Positions 1-4,400 of a stretch of DNA of 6,097 nucleotides are shown here, one piece after another. How positions within the stretch are numbered: the first letter of the stretch is position 1; each line of letters starts with the position of its first letter. Source of the DNA: Clostridiales bacterium (GTDB lineage: Bacteria; Bacillota; Clostridia; WRLR01). Where the stretch lies: positions 1-6,097 of the forward strand of contig JAISFK010000279.1 in the NCBI GenBank assembly GCA_031263625.1, written 5' to 3'. The notes under the pieces were generated by a model. The model was not told where the DNA came from. It searched no databases and saw only the letters and a program-made list of their open reading frames with translations. A program made the position numbers and the translations under genes.

Positions 1-1139
1 TCAATCACAGAAAGGCTTCCGCCGTCATTAAAGACAAAGTCAAGCTCCGCCCTCGTTTTCTTGTCGTAATAGTACAGCGGGATCCCCTTTTTGGCAAGCG
101 CCGCCGCCACATAGTTCTCAGCGACCATGCCCTCGTTGATTTTAATGTCGCCCGCAAGCAGGGCGCTCTGTATGCCGCTCATCGACATGGCGCAGAGCAG
201 CCCTGTGTCTAGCATATATAGCTTGTACAGATTCCGCTTTTCGGAAAAGGAGAGCGGCAGGGCGATATTTGAAATATTGAAACAATGATAGGCGATGCCC
301 GCGTCAGCCAGCCAATTTGTGGCCTGCGCGTACTTTCGGGCTGACGCGCCCTTTTCGAGGGCAGCCAAATGAAATCGCTTGCTTTTTTGGTTCAGCTGCT
401 CTGGAACCGCGTCAAATATTGCCTTTGCCCTGTCTTTCTCTCTCCCGGCGTATTTCGCAATATCGTCGCGGTAGTTTGTCAAAATAATATTTTGCCGGCG
501 GATCGTCTGGGACAAATCGTCATTCTCTAAAAAGGCGCTGACGGCCGCCGGCATGCCGCCGACAATCAGATATTTGCGGAACATGTCCATCATTTTGCCA
601 TGAACATATTCGGAAACAGGGCTCAGCGTTTGATATGCGCCGCTTATCGCGTCAACGACATCCGGAGAGACGCCGTTTGCCCACAAAAACTCCTCAAAAT
701 CCAGCGGGAACATGTCAATCTGCTCTTCAAACCCGACGGGGTACGAGGACACCTCCTTATAGTTGATGCCAAGCAGGGAGCCGGATTCAATAAAATCGAA
801 CCGCCCGTCTTCCACAAGAAACTTGATTGCCGTCCTGGCCCCTGGGCAGCTTTGAATTTCATCAAAAAACACAAGCGTTTTTCCGGCTTCAAAAGGCCCG
901 AATCCCTGCGCGGACAGATTGAGAAGTATCGTCCTCGCGTCCAGGTCGCCGTCAAAGGCGCGGCGAGCCGACAGCGTCTTTTCAAAATTGATCTCGATGA
1001 AATTTTCATAGCTCGCTTTTCCAAATTCGCGGATGGACGTTGTCTTTCCGACTTGCCTTGCCCCCTTAACAAGCAAAGCGACCTTGTTCCTGCTGTCTTT
1101 CCAATCGGAAAACGCGGACAAAATTTTTCTTTTCAGCAT
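1..1139 (-). CDS. AAA-family ATPase with C-terminal DUF4143 domain (3' end cut by window edge)
   Basis: I translated this frame by hand. It runs open from an ATG at 1139 to the window edge: 379 codons, no stop. The N-terminal half is a P-loop ATPase. Walker A is GARQVGKT at residues 26-33. Walker B is TLVFFDEIQ at 88-96. A sensor-like segment ESGSLLG lies at 118-124, followed by FPLDFEEFLWA (144-154) and GGMPAAV (194-200), both hallmarks of the family. The C-terminal half matches DUF4143: LYMLDTGLL at 307-315, GMVAENYVAAAL at 337-348 and ELDFVF at 365-370. The last two carry the Glu and Asp that are positioned like a PDDEXK-nuclease fold in this family. Usual length is roughly 400-450 residues, so probably a few dozen are missing. 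The cellular role of the family is poorly known; links to toxin-antitoxin-like or DNA-related functions are only suggestions. The start is supported by GGAAGGAA five bases upstream. The gene is visibly less GC-rich than its upstream neighbour. The family call is firm, the function open. Confidence 0.93.
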   Translation of the reverse strand, partial: MLKRKILSAFSDWKDSRNKVALLVKGARQVGKTTSIREFGKASYENFIEINFEKTLSARRAFDGDLDARTILLNLSAQGFGPFEAGKTLVFFDEIQSCPGARTAIKFLVEDGRFDFIESGSLLGINYKEVSSYPVGFEEQIDMFPLDFEEFLWANGVSPDVVDAISGAYQTLSPVSEYVHGKMMDMFRKYLIVGGMPAAVSAFLENDDLSQTIRRQNIILTNYRDDIAKYAGREKDRAKAIFDAVPEQLNQKSKRFHLAALEKGASARKYAQATNWLADAGIAYHCFNISNIALPLSFSEKRNLYKLYMLDTGLLCAMSMSGIQSALLAGDIKINEGMVAENYVAAALAKKGIPLYYYDKKTRAELDFVFNDGGSLSVI

Positions 1140-1144
1140 GGCGG

Positions 1145-1152
1145 TTCCTTCC
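1145..1152 (-). promoter_or_regulatory. Ribosome binding site of the DUF4143 ATPase
   Basis: On the minus strand GGAAGGAA lies five bases before the ATG at 1139. This is good Shine-Dalgarno complementarity and spacing. It fixes the start codon and gives Walker A its usual place near residue 26. Confidence 0.8.
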
Positions 1153-1266
1153 GATTCAACTTATTGCGCCATCACCATATCTCAATTCGCAACTTATTGC
1201 ATAATTATCATATGGCAATTCGCAATTTATTGCAATATGAAATTTTGAAATTTGCAACTTTTTTTT
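1151..1266 (-). repeat. AT-rich direct-repeat array, 33-bp period, upstream of the ATPase gene
   Basis: On the minus strand two full units lie end to end (1233-1201 and 1200-1168) and agree at 25 of 33 positions by my count. They share GCAATAArTTGCGAATTG at the start and an ATATG-centred second half. A third, truncated unit (1167 to about 1151) runs into the ribosome binding site. A degenerate copy precedes the array (about 1266-1234, keeping AGTTGC-AATT). Copy starts are 33, 33 and 32 bases apart. Each unit begins with an inverted repeat, perfect in the first copy (GCAAT-AA-ATTGC). The array sits between the upstream gene's terminator-like hairpin and the ATPase start. It could be a multi-site operator for autoregulation or another regulator. 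There are no spacers between copies, so it is not a CRISPR array. Confidence 0.75.
1207..1235 (-). promoter_or_regulatory. Candidate sigma-A-type promoter of the DUF4143 ATPase
   Basis: On the minus strand TTGCAA (1235-1230; 4 of 6 to TTGACA) and TATGAT (1212-1207; 5 of 6 to TATAAT) are separated by exactly 17 bases. A start near 1200 would give a leader of about 60 bases before the ATG. The elements lie inside the 33-bp repeat array, so the repeats overlap the polymerase site and the early transcript. The boxes are seen directly; promoter activity is inferred. Confidence 0.5.
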
Positions 1267-1274
1267 TGGCGGGC

Positions 1275-1316
1275 GGCGAGCGGGGCGCGGCGAGCGGGGC
1301 GCGGCGAGCAGGGCGC
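1275..1316. repeat. Three tandem 14-bp GC-rich repeats
   Basis: GGCGAGCGGGGCGC occurs three times head to tail at 1275-1288, 1289-1302 and 1303-1316. The first two copies are identical and the third has one A for G. The block runs directly into the 14-bp inverted repeat that follows and is flanked on the other side by nine T residues (1259-1267). No gene covers it. Its composition contrasts sharply with the AT-rich array next to it. Confidence 0.8.
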
Positions 1317-1351
1317 GAAAGGGCGGCGCCTTTTTGAGCGCCGCCCTTTCG
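1316..1351 (-). terminator. Perfect 14-bp inverted repeat, candidate terminator of the glycosidase gene
   Basis: Arms 1316-1329 (CGAAAGGGCGGCGC) and 1338-1351 are perfectly complementary around an 8-base loop, giving a very stable stem. It lies 91 bases downstream of the glycosidase stop and before the ATPase promoter, which is where a terminator is expected. Against a standard intrinsic terminator, no U-tract follows the stem in the minus-strand transcript. The only T-run, on the plus strand, is inside the loop (1331-1335). It may be a transcript-end stabilising hairpin, a factor-dependent terminator or a dispersed palindromic element. The inverted repeat is certain; termination is inferred. 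Confidence 0.45.
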
Positions 1352-1442
1352 AGAAATCTTGCAAAGCTTATGGGCAATAGTATGGCGATTCGGCTTTAGC
1401 CACCATTTTTGCGTTCGCGCGCTGCCGCGCGCGCCGCGCCAT
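1352..1442. other. Downstream flank of the glycosidase gene, no gene seen
   Basis: This 91-base stretch separates the glycosidase stop from the 14-bp hairpin. I see no coding frame with support. The only structure is a short perfect stem of 7 bp (1416-1422 with 1427-1433, loop TGCC) made of alternating CG, just after the stop. It lacks a U-tract in the minus-strand transcript and is weak evidence for anything specific. Confidence 0.5.
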
Positions 1443-4400
1443 TCACGCGCCGGCTGTCGATTCGTATTTTGCTATGGCGCGCGTCAGGTCCGCGATGTCG
1501 ATCTCGCCGCTGCCGTCAAAGTCGCAGAGCGCCGTGATCGGCCAGGCGCCCCAGTCGTCGTCCGCGGCCCGCTTGCCCAAGCTGAACCGCACGGCGTCCA
1601 CGTCCGCGAGCGTCACGGCGCCGTCGCGGTTGACGTCGTACCTGCTCACCGCTCGGACGGCCGATGTGGCGACCGCGCGCTCGATCGCGGCTTCGGCGTC
1701 GATGGGCTCGCCGTCATCCCAGTAGGTGGCCTCCAGCTTGTTCAGCAGCAGCGACGCCGATTTCGCGCCCGCGTCCGCGAGCCTGACGGAGACGCGCAGC
1801 AGCTCCTGGCCGTCCGGAAGCGTCAGCGTGGTTCCGGGATTGGCGAATATGTATATGGAATGTGTCGCGTAGCCCTGCGCCGCGCCGTCCGGCTGGCCGG
1901 CGGCGTCCACCTCGGCAAAGGCCGCGGCTTTTAGCCCGTCTGGCAGCGAAAAGCTGACGGCCGCCGGATTCAGGGGATCGACGAGCGACTCGCTGAGGCT
2001 CACCTGAATGTTGACTGCGCCGACGCCGGCGATTCCACGGCCGCTCACGCTAAATTCAAGCGCCGGCGCCGCGCCCGCCAGAATGTCCTCCGTTATCAGA
2101 AGCGCCTCGCTTTCAATGGCGCCTACGCTGCCGTATATTTTGGGCGCGCCGGCCTGCGGCTCGGACGGCAGCCGCTCGAGCCCGGCTATGGCGTCGCTGA
2201 GTTCCGATATGAGCAGCAAAATGTCCGGCGAGACGCTCGCCATGGGGGCGAGCGTCTCGCCGCCGCCGCCCTGCGCGGCGCCGCCCGGTGCGCCGTTGCC
2301 AGCCGCCGCCGTGCCGCCTGAACTTGCCACGCCGCCGCCAACCTGCGCGGCGCCACCCGCAGTCGATGTGCCGTCCTCGGCACTGCCTTCGGCGCCGCCT
2401 GCGCCTATCGGTTGTTCCTGCGCGGCGTTGCCAGCCGTAGCAGCGCCACCCTCAGCGCCGCCATCGGCGGTCGCCCCGGCTGCTCCGGCGACTACCCCGG
2501 CCGTCTCGGCTATATGGCTGTCGATGTAGCCCCACGCGCGCGCGACCGCGCCCTCGAGCCGTCCCCACGACGCCGCCGTGTACTGGCTGCCGTCCAGCTT
2601 CGCGGCGCGGATCAGCAGCGCCGCCAGATCCGCCAGCCCGTCCACGCCGGCGTGGGCGCCTGACAGCTCCAGCCTGTCCATCGCCTCGCCGAGCGCCGCC
2701 GCGGCCGCGTCAACGCCCGCCTGCGATGCCTCCGGGTCGGCGAGCGCCCGCTCCGCCGCCGCCAGCGCCAGCTCGAAAGCTGCCGCCGCGCCCGGCTCGA
2801 AGATCTCCGCGCGGATCGCTCCGGCATTCGCGGCCAGCGAGGCCAGCGCGCCTTTCTGCGCCGGCTCGGCGGGAGCATCCGGATTTTTGGAGTACACGCG
2901 CACATAGTCCACGTCCATGCTCTTGCCGTCCAGATTCATGGTCACGGGGCCGGCCCATTCCAGCACCGCCGTCGATAGCATGGGATGAACCTTCGACTGC
3001 GCGTTCAGCGCGGGCTTGCGATCCACCTCAGCGCCGTCGAAATAATAGACGATCTCCTCCTCGTTCCACTCGATGGCGTATGTGTGGAAGTCAAGGCTCA
3101 GATCCTCGCTCACGACCAGGCGCTTGGAATTGTCGCTCTTTTTTCCGGCGTCCCTGTTGTAGGCGTGCAGCGACATGTTGAGCGCGTTGGGGTAGTGGCC
3201 CTCGTTGATGTCCAGCTCGAACCCGCCGCCCTCGCCGGTTGACATCCAGAACGACTGGTTCAGGCCGGCCGACGCGGCGTAGCGGTAGCGGGCCTCCCAG
3301 TAGCCGTATGCCTGCTCGAAATTCTCGCCCGTGTACAGGTGCGCGGACGTCCACTGCGCGCCCAGGCCGCGATCCTCGTATTTTGTCGTCAGCCGCAGCA
3401 GCCCGTCGCCCACGACGGCGTTTTCGGGATGCCTGCTGGACAGGATGTGCGGGCTGTAGCTGTCCTGGCTGTTCCAGACGCCCCAGTCCAAGGAGCTGCC
3501 AAAAAACTCGTCCTGGAACGCCAGCTCCCACGACGCGGAGGCGGGCGGGCCGGCCCATACTGCGGCCTGCATGAACTTCTTGAGGGCGACGGTCGCCTCG
3601 GCCCTCGTCATGGTTTTCTGGCTGTCCAGCCCGCCGCCGCTCTCCCCGGCGACGACGCCCATTCTCAGCAGCTTGCGCACGGCGGCGGCGGCCCACGGCG
3701 ACACCGCGCCGCTGTCCTCAAAGCTGTCGAAGCCGTCCTCGAACGCCGGCAGCCAGTCCTCGTTCTTGTTCAGGTATCTGTCCGCGTTGAATGTCATGAG
3801 CGCCAGCGCCTCTTTTGTCAGCGCGCGCGCCGGGTCGAACCCGCCCTCGGCGGGCAGGCCCGCGAGCAGCCCGGCGGGGTCGGACGCGGCGTCGTATGGC
3901 GCGTCGCCAAGGCTGGCGGCCTTTGCCAGCAGGCCCAGGTAATTCCCTTGGGTTTCGGGCGAGTCCGGGTCGAACACGCCCTCCGACACGCCCTGGGCAA
4001 AGCCCCGGTTCGCCATGGCCTCTATGTCTAACTTCGCCCAGTGCCCGTCCAGGTCGCCGAACGACACGGCGGGCTTGATGTCCTCGGGGACGAGCACGCT
4101 GTTGATGTTGACGTATATGGTCTGCCACACGTCGCTGCCGTAGTCCGCGTTCTCGCTGAGGATTTCAAATCGGATGGCGCTCGCGTATATCTGGCCCTTG
4201 CCGCCCTGAAGCTTTTTCAGGCTGACGTATTCCTCGACGCCGCTGCCGTCGCCGCTAGAACCGTCGCCGCCGGATTCGTCGCTGCCGCCGCCGCCGGAAC
4301 CGTCGCCGCCGTCACCGCCAGTTTCGCCGGTTCCGCTGCCGCCGCTGTCGGCGGTGAACTGGTACGTGCCCAGATCCATCCAGCCGCTCTTTCCGGCCGT

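Noticed and set aside
644..1072. 142-residue open frame on the minus strand within the ATPase gene
   Set aside because: It is in a different frame from the Walker A/B-containing translation and is rich in Arg and Ser typical of a shifted frame.
1151..1266. CRISPR array
   Set aside because: The repeats are contiguous and diverged, with no unique spacers between conserved copies, and no cas gene is visible.
1240..1267. Plus-strand intrinsic terminator ending in nine T residues
   Set aside because: The preceding sequence is AT-rich without a stable GC stem, and no plus-strand gene lies upstream.
600..1337. 245-residue open frame on the plus strand
   Set aside because: It lies opposite the DUF4143 ATPase, whose Walker motifs are unmistakable, and extends through the repeat array and hairpin. 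Its repeated His/Ile/Asn-Leu-Leu segment is only the 33-bp repeat read in frame.
3339..4031. 230-residue open frame on the plus strand
   Set aside because: It lies antisense to the SLH and GH16 coding region and shows no family pattern. It exists because GC-rich codons leave few stops on the other strand.
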